From: an uncultured Bacillota bacterium
GTDB taxonomy: Bacteria; Bacillota; Clostridia; Lachnospirales; Lachnospiraceae
Direction: 5' to 3'
NCBI GenBank assembly: GCA_905200905.1
Contig: CAJKMA010000056.1
Span: 1 to 19,435 of the forward strand
Length of the DNA: 19,435 nucleotides
Shown: positions 1-6,925 of the stretch, one piece after another
How positions within the stretch are numbered: position 1 is the stretch's first letter
Layout of the letters: every line of letters starts with the position of its first letter
Translations under genes and position numbers: made by a program
Notes under the pieces: model-generated
What the model was told of the DNA's origin: nothing
What the model saw: only the letters and a program-made list of their open reading frames with translations
Databases searched by the model: none

Positions 1-66
1 TTCCAGTGGCGAAGTTGGTAGGTTTGAAGTTTTGTGTATGCGGTTTTGAAGGTATGTATAGGATAA

Positions 67-105
67 AAGCTTCTTGTAGTAGTAATGCTAACAAGGGGCT
101 TTTTT
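67..105 (+). terminator. Rho-independent terminator of an upstream unit
   Basis: An 11-bp stem (67-77 with 91-101, including two G-T wobble pairs) encloses a 13-base loop and is followed by a run of T to 105. It reads as a terminator on the plus strand, so the transcription unit it ends lies to the left of the window. No convincing coding end can be assigned in bases 1-66. Confidence 0.7.
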
Positions 106-129
106 ACACAAGTTAAAATAGTATTTGTG

Positions 130-174
130 AAATCAGAGGAACTATCGGGAAATAGATATATCCTCTGATTTTTT
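130..174 (+). terminator. Second, tandem terminator hairpin
   Basis: Bases 130-140 pair perfectly with 161-171 (11 bp), and a small CTAT/ATAG stem lies inside the loop. A run of six T follows on the plus strand, while the minus strand has only three T after the stem. It therefore works best for plus-strand transcription, as a back-up to the terminator at 67-105. It also abuts the 3' end of the LysR gene and could mark that transcript's end weakly. Confidence 0.6.
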
Positions 175-1048
175 AGTTAATAAAACAAGGAATTAAATTA
201 ATAAAATCTTGCATGGGATTAGTTAAAACCTTATTTTGATGGCGTATGATATAGATGCCGTTTTTTATTAAAAAGTTTTTCACATAAAACGTAGAAATTT
301 TATGTTCTGATAAAGCAATTTTGCAAGCTTGAGGCGACAAAATAGAAATCCCCAAATTATTAGAGACAGCATTTAAAATGGACTGTTGACTAAGGCTTTG
401 CCAGATTATATTTATGTGGATTTTCCTTGTTTGAAAGAAATTTTCAATCATTTTTCTTTCATGGGAAGATTGATCCCTCATAATGAAATTGCAATGATTC
501 AGCTGTATTTCGGATATTGTTTCTCCTGCCCAAGGATGTTCAGGAGAGCAAACAAATATCAAGTTGTTTTCCGCACATTCTTTGGATGTAATCAGTTTTT
601 CCGAAGATGGAGTTTCTGTAAGTGCAATATCTAGTTTATTGCTAAGAATGAGGTTTTCAAGGATATCCGTATGCTCAATAGTAGTTTGTATCACAATATC
701 TGGATGTGATTGTTTAAAATTTTTTATGATAGATGGGAGAGAATATGTCCCGATGGTAGTGTTGGCACCTATACGTAATACTCCCATGGTGTCCCAATTT
801 TTAATTTTATTTTCCATTTCATCAAAAAGTGCAGAAATTTGACGTGAATATTCAAGAAATTGTTTTCCTGCTTCTGTAATATAAAGTTTATTTGAAATTC
901 TATCAAATAATTTTTGTCCATAATAATTTTCCAGTTCAGCAATAGCAAAACTTACAGCAGGTTGGGCAATATATAATTGTTTTGATGCGGCAGTCATACT
1001 TCCTGTATCACATACTGCAATGAATATTTTAATATGTTTTAATGTCAT
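173..1048 (-). CDS. LysR-type transcriptional regulator
   Basis: A 291-residue protein, the usual LysR length. Residues about 3-61 form the N-terminal winged helix-turn-helix, with the typical run from 'GSMTAASKQLYIAQPAVSFAI' shortened here to GSMTAASKQL...AQPAVS, then LE...G..LFDR. Residues about 90-290 match the periplasmic-binding-like effector domain. It should bind DNA as a tetramer and respond to a small effector in the cytoplasm. It is transcribed divergently from the M20/DUF3604/NhaC operon 207 bases away, the classic arrangement for a LysR activator of its neighbour, so the effector is probably the operon substrate or a breakdown product (inference). The start at 1048 is preceded by a GAGGGGG-like ribosome binding site. 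The effector cannot be named from sequence. Confidence 0.93.
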   Translation of the reverse strand: MTLKHIKIFIAVCDTGSMTAASKQLYIAQPAVSFAIAELENYYGQKLFDRISNKLYITEAGKQFLEYSRQISALFDEMENKIKNWDTMGVLRIGANTTIGTYSLPSIIKNFKQSHPDIVIQTTIEHTDILENLILSNKLDIALTETPSSEKLITSKECAENNLIFVCSPEHPWAGETISEIQLNHCNFIMRDQSSHERKMIENFFQTRKIHINIIWQSLSQQSILNAVSNNLGISILSPQACKIALSEHKISTFYVKNFLIKNGIYIIRHQNKVLTNPMQDFINLIPCFIN

Positions 1049-1095
1049 ACTCTTCCCCCTCTCTTTTGCGTTTTTTAGAAAATCTATCTGTAATA

Positions 1096-1136
1096 ATACT
1101 ATTTTTCAGTATAAGCGGAAAAAATTCATTTGTCAC
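1096..1136 (-). promoter_or_regulatory. LysR gene promoter with overlapping dyad
   Basis: On the minus strand, GTGACA (1136-1131) is separated by 17 bases from TATACT (1113-1108), a good sigma-A promoter for the LysR gene. The interrupted dyad ATACT-N7-AGTAT (1096-1112) overlaps the -10 element. That is the position expected for LysR autorepression. The promoter assignment follows from motif match and spacing; the operator role is inference. Confidence 0.6.
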
Positions 1137-1183
1137 TAGTTAACTCTATAAGAAATTCATATCATAAGTATAGGATTTTATTA

Positions 1184-1219
1184 TTGTACAGTGAAGAAGA
1201 AAAGCTATAATATTAGCTT
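1184..1219 (+). promoter_or_regulatory. Promoter of the M20/DUF3604/NhaC operon
   Basis: TTGTAC (1184-1189), a 16-base spacer and TATAAT (1206-1211) form a likely sigma-A promoter with a weak -35 box, as expected for an activator-dependent promoter. The -10 box sits inside an inverted repeat, AAGCTA (1202-1207) with TAGCTT (1214-1219), which could be a protein site or the 5' hairpin of the transcript. A strong AAGGAGGGG ribosome binding site lies just before the ATG at 1256. Confidence 0.55.
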
Positions 1220-1255
1220 ATGAATATCAATACGTGGTAAAAAGGAGGGGAACAA

Positions 1256-2440
1256 ATGACTTTGTTAGAAAAGGCAGTAATTGAAGAACAATATATTATT
1301 GAACAAAGAAGGCATTTTCATCGTATTCCTGAGTTGCCATGGGAAGAAGTAGAAACAACTAGAGATATTGAAAAAGAGTTGTTAAAAATGGGTTTAAAGC
1401 CTATGAGGTTTGATGGTATTTCCGGTGTCTGGACAGAGATTAGAGGTGAGAAAGTTACAAAAAATCCCAAAATGATTTTATTAAGAGCGGATATTGATGG
1501 AGTAGAGATGACAGAGAAAACGGGACTCTCATTTTCTAGTAAAAATCAAGGTTTGGCGCATATTTCTGGAAGAGATTGTCATATTGCAATAATGTTAGGG
1601 GTAGCAAAGATATTAAATGAAATAAGAAAGGATTTAAAAGGAGTAGTAAGAATTTTATTTCAGCCTGCTGAAGAAGTTGCAGAAGGGGCAGCAGAATACA
1701 TTAGAAGAGGAATATTAGAGAATGTGGATGCAGTATATGCGGTACACGTTTGTGGTAGATTGAAGGCGTCGTTTTTTGATATTACTTATGGATACCGTAT
1801 GGCAGGAGCAGATAAGATTGATATTGAAATTAAAGGAAACTCAGCACATGGAAGTCTTCCTCATCTAGGCAATGATGCCATAACAGCTTCAGCATTAGTT
1901 ATTAATGCCATTCAAAATTATGTATCTAGGAAAAACAATCCATTGGAGCCCTTGGTTATTTCATTGGGAACAATTCAGGGAGGACGTCAAAGGAATACGT
2001 TGGCAGATTATGTAAAACTAGAAGGAACTGTTAGAACGCATTCGGCAGAGGCAAGGAAACGTGTAGAAAAAGACATGAAGGAATTAATTCAATTTACCGC
2101 TGCAACCATGGGTTGTACAGCTAAATTAGATTATCAGTATGTTCTTCCTCCTTTGACTAATGATTCTGGTTTAGCAATGCTTGCCTATAAAACTGCTGAA
2201 AAACTTTTCGGAGAAGAGTCGATTGTTCATCTTCCGGCAGTGATGGCGAGTGAAGATTTTGCCTTTTACACAGAAAAGGTTCCAGGTGTTTATATTAATA
2301 TTGGCTGTGTGTCTACTGATTTAGAAAAAAAATACGATAATTATTCACCATGTTTCCAGCCGGATGAAAGAGTTTTAAAAGATGGTGTGGCAATAAGTGT
2401 GCAATTTGTGATTGATTATTTTGAAAAAGAAAGGACATGA
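1256..2440 (+). CDS. M20-family (M20D-like) amidohydrolase with altered metal site
   Basis: A 394-residue protein of normal M20D length. Members of this family (N-acyl-amino-acid, hippurate and IAA-amino-acid hydrolases) cleave amide bonds with a two-metal centre in the cytoplasm. Seen here: HRIPELPWEE near the N-terminus, RADIDG, FQPAEE (136-141, including the Glu pair), AVHVCG with His164, a central dimerisation/lid domain starting with SAHGSLP, and ASEDFAFY in the C-terminal third. The usual ACGHD metal motif reads ISGRD (103-107), so the metal Cys and His are Ser104 and Arg106. The C-terminal His of the H-S-P-x-F motif is Tyr363. Three of five expected ligands are therefore changed, and activity may be altered or lost. 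It is first in an operon, 3 bases before the DUF3604-like gene. Family is confident; substrate unknown. Confidence 0.88.
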   Translation: MTLLEKAVIEEQYIIEQRRHFHRIPELPWEEVETTRDIEKELLKMGLKPMRFDGISGVWTEIRGEKVTKNPKMILLRADIDGVEMTEKTGLSFSSKNQGLAHISGRDCHIAIMLGVAKILNEIRKDLKGVVRILFQPAEEVAEGAAEYIRRGILENVDAVYAVHVCGRLKASFFDITYGYRMAGADKIDIEIKGNSAHGSLPHLGNDAITASALVINAIQNYVSRKNNPLEPLVISLGTIQGGRQRNTLADYVKLEGTVRTHSAEARKRVEKDMKELIQFTAATMGCTAKLDYQYVLPPLTNDSGLAMLAYKTAEKLFGEESIVHLPAVMASEDFAFYTEKVPGVYINIGCVSTDLEKKYDNYSPCFQPDERVLKDGVAISVQFVIDYFEKERT

Positions 2441-2443
2441 GGT

Positions 2444-4414
2444 ATGGGAAAATATTTAAAACATTATAATGAAGTTCAAATAATGAGAAATGGTATGGAG
2501 CAGGTAAAAACAACAAATGGATATGTAACTGTAGAGCCTGCAAAAATTACTGTAGGAGAAGAGATAACTGTTAAAATTACATATACAGTCGGGGAAGAAC
2601 CAATATATATAGGAGGTGTGCTTCGTTTTACCATACCTTTTGGTTTCAAAAAACCACAAATAGATATGCCTATTTTTCCGGCATATACTACTGCAAGAAC
2701 AACTAGAGAAAATGCAAGTGTAAAAACGTTTGTTGTTGAAAATGATTGGTGGAAACGGGGGCCTGATAGGACAAAAACAGAAAATGTTTCTGAACATGTA
2801 GGAACACATATATGGGTTAAGGTATTGGGACATAAATTAGAAAAAGGAGATCAGGTTATTTTAACTTATGGAGACACTAGTTATCATAAACAGGCGATTG
2901 GACAAGTTTGTCGTACATCAGGACCAGTACAATTTGATGTAGCTACTGATACAAAAGGGACTTTAGAAGCTCCTTATAGTGGCTATTATTTGACAGAAAA
3001 TCCACCGATTATGGAAATAGAGCCTAAAGAAGCAGAATGTTTTGAAGTTATTTTGCCGTCGGAAGCGGAAAGCGAAATTGAAACAGAAGTAACTATATTT
3101 GCAGTAGATAGATACCATAATTTAGCTGTTCACCATACAGGTTTATTTTCTTGTTATTTAGATGGCGAAAAAGTATGTATGGATAAATTTGAACCAGAAG
3201 ATTGTGGTGTTAAAAAAGTTAGAATTACACTGAAGAAAGAGGGAACCATTTATCTTTGCGTACAAGATGAAAATGAGAAGATAAAGGGAATTAGCAATCC
3301 GTGTGTAAGTAAAAAGGAAAAAGAAAAAACCGTTCATTATTGGGGAGATTTGCATGGACATACAGGAATACAATGGGGAAGAGGAAGTGGCAAATCCTAT
3401 TATGAATTTGCAAAAAAAGTTGCTAATTTAGACTTTTGTGCATTGACAGATCCAGATGCAGGAAGATACACCAATAATAATGAAACTGCCTATCATTCGT
3501 TGAGTTGTTATATGACAGAGAAACAATGGAAAGAGATACAGGATGTTAATAAAGAATTCTGTGAAGAAGGGAAATTTATTCCTATTTTGGGATATGAATA
3601 TCATAATGATGCACCAAATCCTGAATTTGGCGGTGATAGAAATGTATATTATCAGTCATATAATGAACCAATTCGTAGATGTGTTGATAAAGGTAGCTAT
3701 TGTCCAGAAGAACTTTGGACACAATTAAAAGAAATGAATGTGAAGGCTATCACAATTCCTCATCATACGGCAAAAAAGGTAATGTTAGGAAGTTGGGAAA
3801 TTCACGATGAAGATATTCAAAGACTGGTAGAGATATATTCTTGCTGGGGGAATTCAGAGGGGGAAACCGGAGAAAGACCTATTATAGGAGGTTCAGTATA
3901 TGAACAACATTCTGTACAGTATGCTTTGAATAAGGGATACCGTTTAGGGTTTGTTGCAGGCAGCGATACACATGCGGGAACACCAGGCTATGCGCATTGG
4001 GTTTTTTCGGAAAATGTAGAAAGTTATAGAGGGGGACTTACTTGCATTTTAGCGGAGGAATTGACACAAGAAAGCGTCTTTGAAGCCATGTGGAATAGAA
4101 GAGTTTATGCAACAACTGGTGAAAGAATTATTTTAAATTTTACTGTAAATGATATTTCTATGGGGCAAGAAGGAAAGCTGTGTGAAAATCCTGTAAGAAA
4201 AATTAAAGTAAATGTTATAGGAACTGATGAGCTAGATGAAATTGATATAATTTCTATGGGAAATGTAGTTTTTAGAAAGAAAGTATCTGGAAAAAATACA
4301 GAAGTTGTATTTGTCGATGAGACACAACCAGAAAATGGATGGAATTATTATTATGCGAGAGTGTATCAAAAAGATAAAGCAATAGCATGGTCAAGTCCTA
4401 TTTGGTTTAGCTAG
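2444..4414 (+). CDS. DUF3604/PHP-like putative metallohydrolase
   Basis: A 656-residue protein without a signal peptide, so probably cytoplasmic. Residues about 1-290 look like beta-rich accessory domains. A PHP-like metal-dependent hydrolase domain follows: WGDLHGHTG (300-308, D-x-H-x-H ligand motif), LDFCALTDPD, GYEYH, IPHHT with His440/His441, and GSDTHAG with Asp508/His510. The C-terminus (TTGERIILNFTVND onward) resembles the small beta domain that ends many DUF3604 proteins. PHP folds usually hydrolyse phosphoesters, but DUF3604 substrates are largely unknown. It begins 3 bases after the M20 gene, with an AAAGGA ribosome binding site, and ends 13 bases before the NhaC gene, so it is co-transcribed. 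An alternative start is the in-frame ATG about 13 codons downstream. Family is fairly confident; function not assigned. Confidence 0.82.
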   Translation: MGKYLKHYNEVQIMRNGMEQVKTTNGYVTVEPAKITVGEEITVKITYTVGEEPIYIGGVLRFTIPFGFKKPQIDMPIFPAYTTARTTRENASVKTFVVENDWWKRGPDRTKTENVSEHVGTHIWVKVLGHKLEKGDQVILTYGDTSYHKQAIGQVCRTSGPVQFDVATDTKGTLEAPYSGYYLTENPPIMEIEPKEAECFEVILPSEAESEIETEVTIFAVDRYHNLAVHHTGLFSCYLDGEKVCMDKFEPEDCGVKKVRITLKKEGTIYLCVQDENEKIKGISNPCVSKKEKEKTVHYWGDLHGHTGIQWGRGSGKSYYEFAKKVANLDFCALTDPDAGRYTNNNETAYHSLSCYMTEKQWKEIQDVNKEFCEEGKFIPILGYEYHNDAPNPEFGGDRNVYYQSYNEPIRRCVDKGSYCPEELWTQLKEMNVKAITIPHHTAKKVMLGSWEIHDEDIQRLVEIYSCWGNSEGETGERPIIGGSVYEQHSVQYALNKGYRLGFVAGSDTHAGTPGYAHWVFSENVESYRGGLTCILAEELTQESVFEAMWNRRVYATTGERIILNFTVNDISMGQEGKLCENPVRKIKVNVIGTDELDEIDIISMGNVVFRKKVSGKNTEVVFVDETQPENGWNYYYARVYQKDKAIAWSSPIWFS

Positions 4415-4427
4415 AGGAGGAAATGTT

Positions 4428-5834
4428 ATGGGTGAAGAAAAGAAAAAAATGACCGCGGGAAAATCGATATTAGTTTTAATTGTGGCGTTGATTATTTTAC
4501 TGTATTGTGTAGCTGTTTTAAAAGCAAATCCAGGAGTTAGTTTAATATTGACAGCTTTGGCTGCTATGGGGCTTGGAATGCTTTTTGGATGTAAATGGAA
4601 AGATTTTGAAGGAGACATAGGCGATACATTTAAAACGATGTTTATGGGAATGCTGATTATGATGTTTGTAGGTATTCTGATTGGAGCGTGGATGGTTTCA
4701 GGAACTGTTCCGTTTATGATGTATTATGGGTTAAAACTTTTACCAGCTCCGATATTTTTAGTAGCTAGTTGTCTGCTTTGCTGTGTAATGTCTTTGATGA
4801 CAGGAACATCTTGGGGAACGATGGGAACTATCGGTGTAGCTTTAATGGGAGTTGCTGAAGGACTGGATATTCCAGCGGCTTATGCAGCAGGAGCTATTGT
4901 TGTGGGAGCTATTTTTGGAGATAAGTTATCTCCGTTATCAGACACAACAATAATGGCACCTTATGTTTCTGGTGTTGATATTATAGACCATATAAAATCA
5001 ATGCTTTATACTACAGTTCCATGCCTTTTTATTTCTCTTATTGTATATATTGTGCTAGGCTTACAATTTCAGGGAGATAGTATAGCAAATGAAAACTACA
5101 ACCAGATTTTAAATACTCTTGAAAGTAATTTTAATTTAAATCCTATTTTATTGCTTCCACCAATTGTGGTATTGGTTTTGATTTTTTTGAGAAAACCTAC
5201 CATACCGGTTTTTGGAATAGGAATTGTTTTGGCTATGTTACTTGCTATGATAGTGCAAGGAAGGAATATTACAGAAGTGATGTCTGCTTTGACACAAGGG
5301 ATTCAAATGGATACAGGAGTTCCGCTTGTGGATTCTATGATTAATCGTGGAGGCTTGCTCAGTATGATGTCCTCTGTAGCTTTAATTATCGGTGCAGCAG
5401 TGTTTAGTTCAGTGTTGAAAACTACAGGTGCATTTGATACATTATTAAATTCTATTACAAAATATGCGAAAGGAAGAAAATCGGTACTTTCGTTTAGTTA
5501 TGTATTGCATTTAATTTTGGCATCTTTAACAGGTGTATATTTAGTTACATTTTCAATTGTTGGACCGATATTAGGACCATTATTTGATAAATATAATTTG
5601 CATAGGAAAAATTTATCTAGAATGTTAGAAGATACAGGTACAGCGTTTTCTCCTATTATTCCGTGGAGTAATATTTCAATTTTTATTTTGGGAACGTTAG
5701 GAGTAAGTTCTTTTGAATATGTTTTATATGCACCTCTTACATATTTAGGAATTCTATTTGCAGCAATATACATAGTTACAGGATTTGGTATTTTTAATAC
5801 AGAAGGTAAAATGATCATAAAAGAGAAAAACTGA
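4428..5834 (+). CDS. NhaC-family Na+/H+ (or substrate) antiporter
   Basis: A 468-residue integral membrane protein with about 10-12 hydrophobic segments. Conserved NhaC signatures are visible: GTSWGTMGTIG (126-136), GDKLSPLSDTT (164-174), and EDTGTAFSPIIPW near residue 400. The family couples Na+ and proton movement across the membrane. Some members (MleN-type) exchange organic acids such as malate and lactate, so this copy may carry the substrate or product of the neighbouring hydrolases rather than serve pH homeostasis (inference). It has a strong GAGGAGG ribosome binding site, lies 13 bases after the DUF3604-like gene, and is the last gene before a clear terminator. Membership is confident; transported solute unknown. 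Confidence 0.9.
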   Translation: MGEEKKKMTAGKSILVLIVALIILLYCVAVLKANPGVSLILTALAAMGLGMLFGCKWKDFEGDIGDTFKTMFMGMLIMMFVGILIGAWMVSGTVPFMMYYGLKLLPAPIFLVASCLLCCVMSLMTGTSWGTMGTIGVALMGVAEGLDIPAAYAAGAIVVGAIFGDKLSPLSDTTIMAPYVSGVDIIDHIKSMLYTTVPCLFISLIVYIVLGLQFQGDSIANENYNQILNTLESNFNLNPILLLPPIVVLVLIFLRKPTIPVFGIGIVLAMLLAMIVQGRNITEVMSALTQGIQMDTGVPLVDSMINRGGLLSMMSSVALIIGAAVFSSVLKTTGAFDTLLNSITKYAKGRKSVLSFSYVLHLILASLTGVYLVTFSIVGPILGPLFDKYNLHRKNLSRMLEDTGTAFSPIIPWSNISIFILGTLGVSSFEYVLYAPLTYLGILFAAIYIVTGFGIFNTEGKMIIKEKN

Positions 5835-5873
5835 TTTTTAAGAAGATAATTAGTAAGCCCTCACCCTCTATCG

Positions 5874-5901
5874 AAGCAGGCGGTAAATCCGCCTGCTTTT
5901 T
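5874..5901 (+). terminator. Terminator of the M20/DUF3604/NhaC operon
   Basis: A perfect 10-bp GC-rich stem (5874-5883 with 5889-5898) closes a 5-base TAAAT loop and runs into TTTT on the plus strand. It ends the three-gene operon. The minus-strand version has no T run, so it would not terminate the opposing gene well. Confidence 0.88.
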
Positions 5902-5950
5902 CAAGTGTAATTTTGCAACATTTATATATCAAGCAAGAACTAGGAAGAAA

Positions 5951-6766
5951 TTATTTCTTTATATACCCGCTACCTTCTCCAATTTGACCTCCTGCCATTA
6001 AATATTTTTTTACATTTCTCTGTAAAGTGGTATCTTCTGGCAGATTTTCCACAGGAATATCCGCTTTTTTAAATATCCACATCAGAAAGTTCGTAGAGGA
6101 TTTATCAGTTTCTGTAATGGTAAATAAGTTTTGAAATTTAATAATATTGGAGCTTTCTGGAAGAAGTTCTCTTAGCGCTGGACTTAAAAGCCAGGAATGG
6201 CAGACATAAGGAACATTCACATAGGTTGAATCATAGTTTTCAAAAAAAACTTCAGCCATTTCCAGAGAGCTCTTGCAGTGTTCTTTTGTAAGAATAGCAT
6301 CCGAAGGAATGTGAACGGATACCATTTTTTTCTGATTTTCTATTACGGTTTCAAATTCCAGTTCTCCTAATCGAAATAATTGCAAGGAAAGCTGTCGTCC
6401 AGTCCAGAAATCCCGATTAAATCCATAGATACCATAGCTTTCTTTATGTTCTTCTATAAAACGTGTGAAGCATTTCATGGTATCTGTAAAAATTTGTTGG
6501 GAAATTCCCTTTTCTTTATATTTTTCAAAAGAATAAGATGCTGCAAAAAGCATGTAAGATAACATTTTAAATCCGTTTTTGTCTGGAGTCAGAGCTTCTT
6601 TCAGATATTTCTGAGAGGATTCCCATAGACAGGGAGATGTCAGATTTTGAATATGCTTTTCATCCTGTTTCTTTTGTAGAGAAAGACTAGGTTCCATAGC
6701 AAGTAATTCGGTTTGTATTATTTCTGGAAGTTCAATTAAATCCATAATTTCTTTTAATGTTTTCAT
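5951..6766 (-). CDS. Acyltransferase-domain protein (NAT_N / GNAT_C type)
   Basis: A 271-residue cytoplasmic protein. It matches, from memory of the family, the two-part NAT_N plus GNAT_C architecture once called DUF5596. Features of the C-terminal GNAT-like half: FWTGRQLSLQLFRLGELEFE (120-139), VHIPSDAIL (151-159), CHSWLLSPAL (189-198) and SNIIKFQNLF (206-215). The N-terminal helical half (1-115) is poorly conserved. Members are predicted N-acyltransferases using acyl-CoA, but the acceptor is generally unknown. It is a single gene, divergent from the solute-binding/kinase/regulator operon, with its own strong promoter. The start at 6766 has a GGGGG ribosome binding site. The family call is good; the reaction is inference. 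Confidence 0.78.
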   Translation of the reverse strand: MKTLKEIMDLIELPEIIQTELLAMEPSLSLQKKQDEKHIQNLTSPCLWESSQKYLKEALTPDKNGFKMLSYMLFAASYSFEKYKEKGISQQIFTDTMKCFTRFIEEHKESYGIYGFNRDFWTGRQLSLQLFRLGELEFETVIENQKKMVSVHIPSDAILTKEHCKSSLEMAEVFFENYDSTYVNVPYVCHSWLLSPALRELLPESSNIIKFQNLFTITETDKSSTNFLMWIFKKADIPVENLPEDTTLQRNVKKYLMAGGQIGEGSGYIKK

Positions 6767-6794
6767 AGTTATACCCCCATAGTTTTATGAAATC

Positions 6795-6823
6795 ATTATA
6801 AGGGGGAGAAAAAATAAGTTCAA
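6795..6823 (-). promoter_or_regulatory. Promoter of the acyltransferase-like gene
   Basis: On the minus strand TTGAAC (6823-6818), a 17-base spacer and TATAAT (6800-6795) give a near-consensus sigma-A promoter, about 30 bases before the start codon. No activator appears necessary, which suggests fairly constant expression. Confidence 0.7.
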
Positions 6824-6859
6824 TATTATTTTTAACTGAAAATTATAGGAAGAGTATGT

Positions 6860-6887
6860 TTGTTTTATCATTGTTTTCTGTTATAAT
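6860..6887 (+). promoter_or_regulatory. Promoter of the binding-protein/kinase/regulator operon
   Basis: TTGTTT (6860-6865), a 16-base spacer and TATAAT (6882-6887) precede the operon by about 40 bases. A GAGGGG ribosome binding site (6911-6916) sets the start at 6926. The call rests on motif match only. Confidence 0.5.
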
Positions 6888-6925
6888 TTTAGATAATATT
6901 TATAAAATCTGAGGGGATTACCATT

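Noticed and set aside
1..66. Possible C-terminal end of an upstream protein (an open frame from base 3)
   Set aside because: The frame runs through the terminator stem at 67-101, which a real coding end rarely does, and it matches no family I recognise.
386..842. Plus-strand open frames inside the LysR gene
   Set aside because: They are antisense shadows of a well-supported LysR protein, start without ribosome binding sites and resemble no family.
2456..2833. Minus-strand open frame in the DUF3604-like gene, Cys/Tyr/Phe-rich
   Set aside because: Composition is typical of antisense reading of an AT-rich gene, and no start signals are present.
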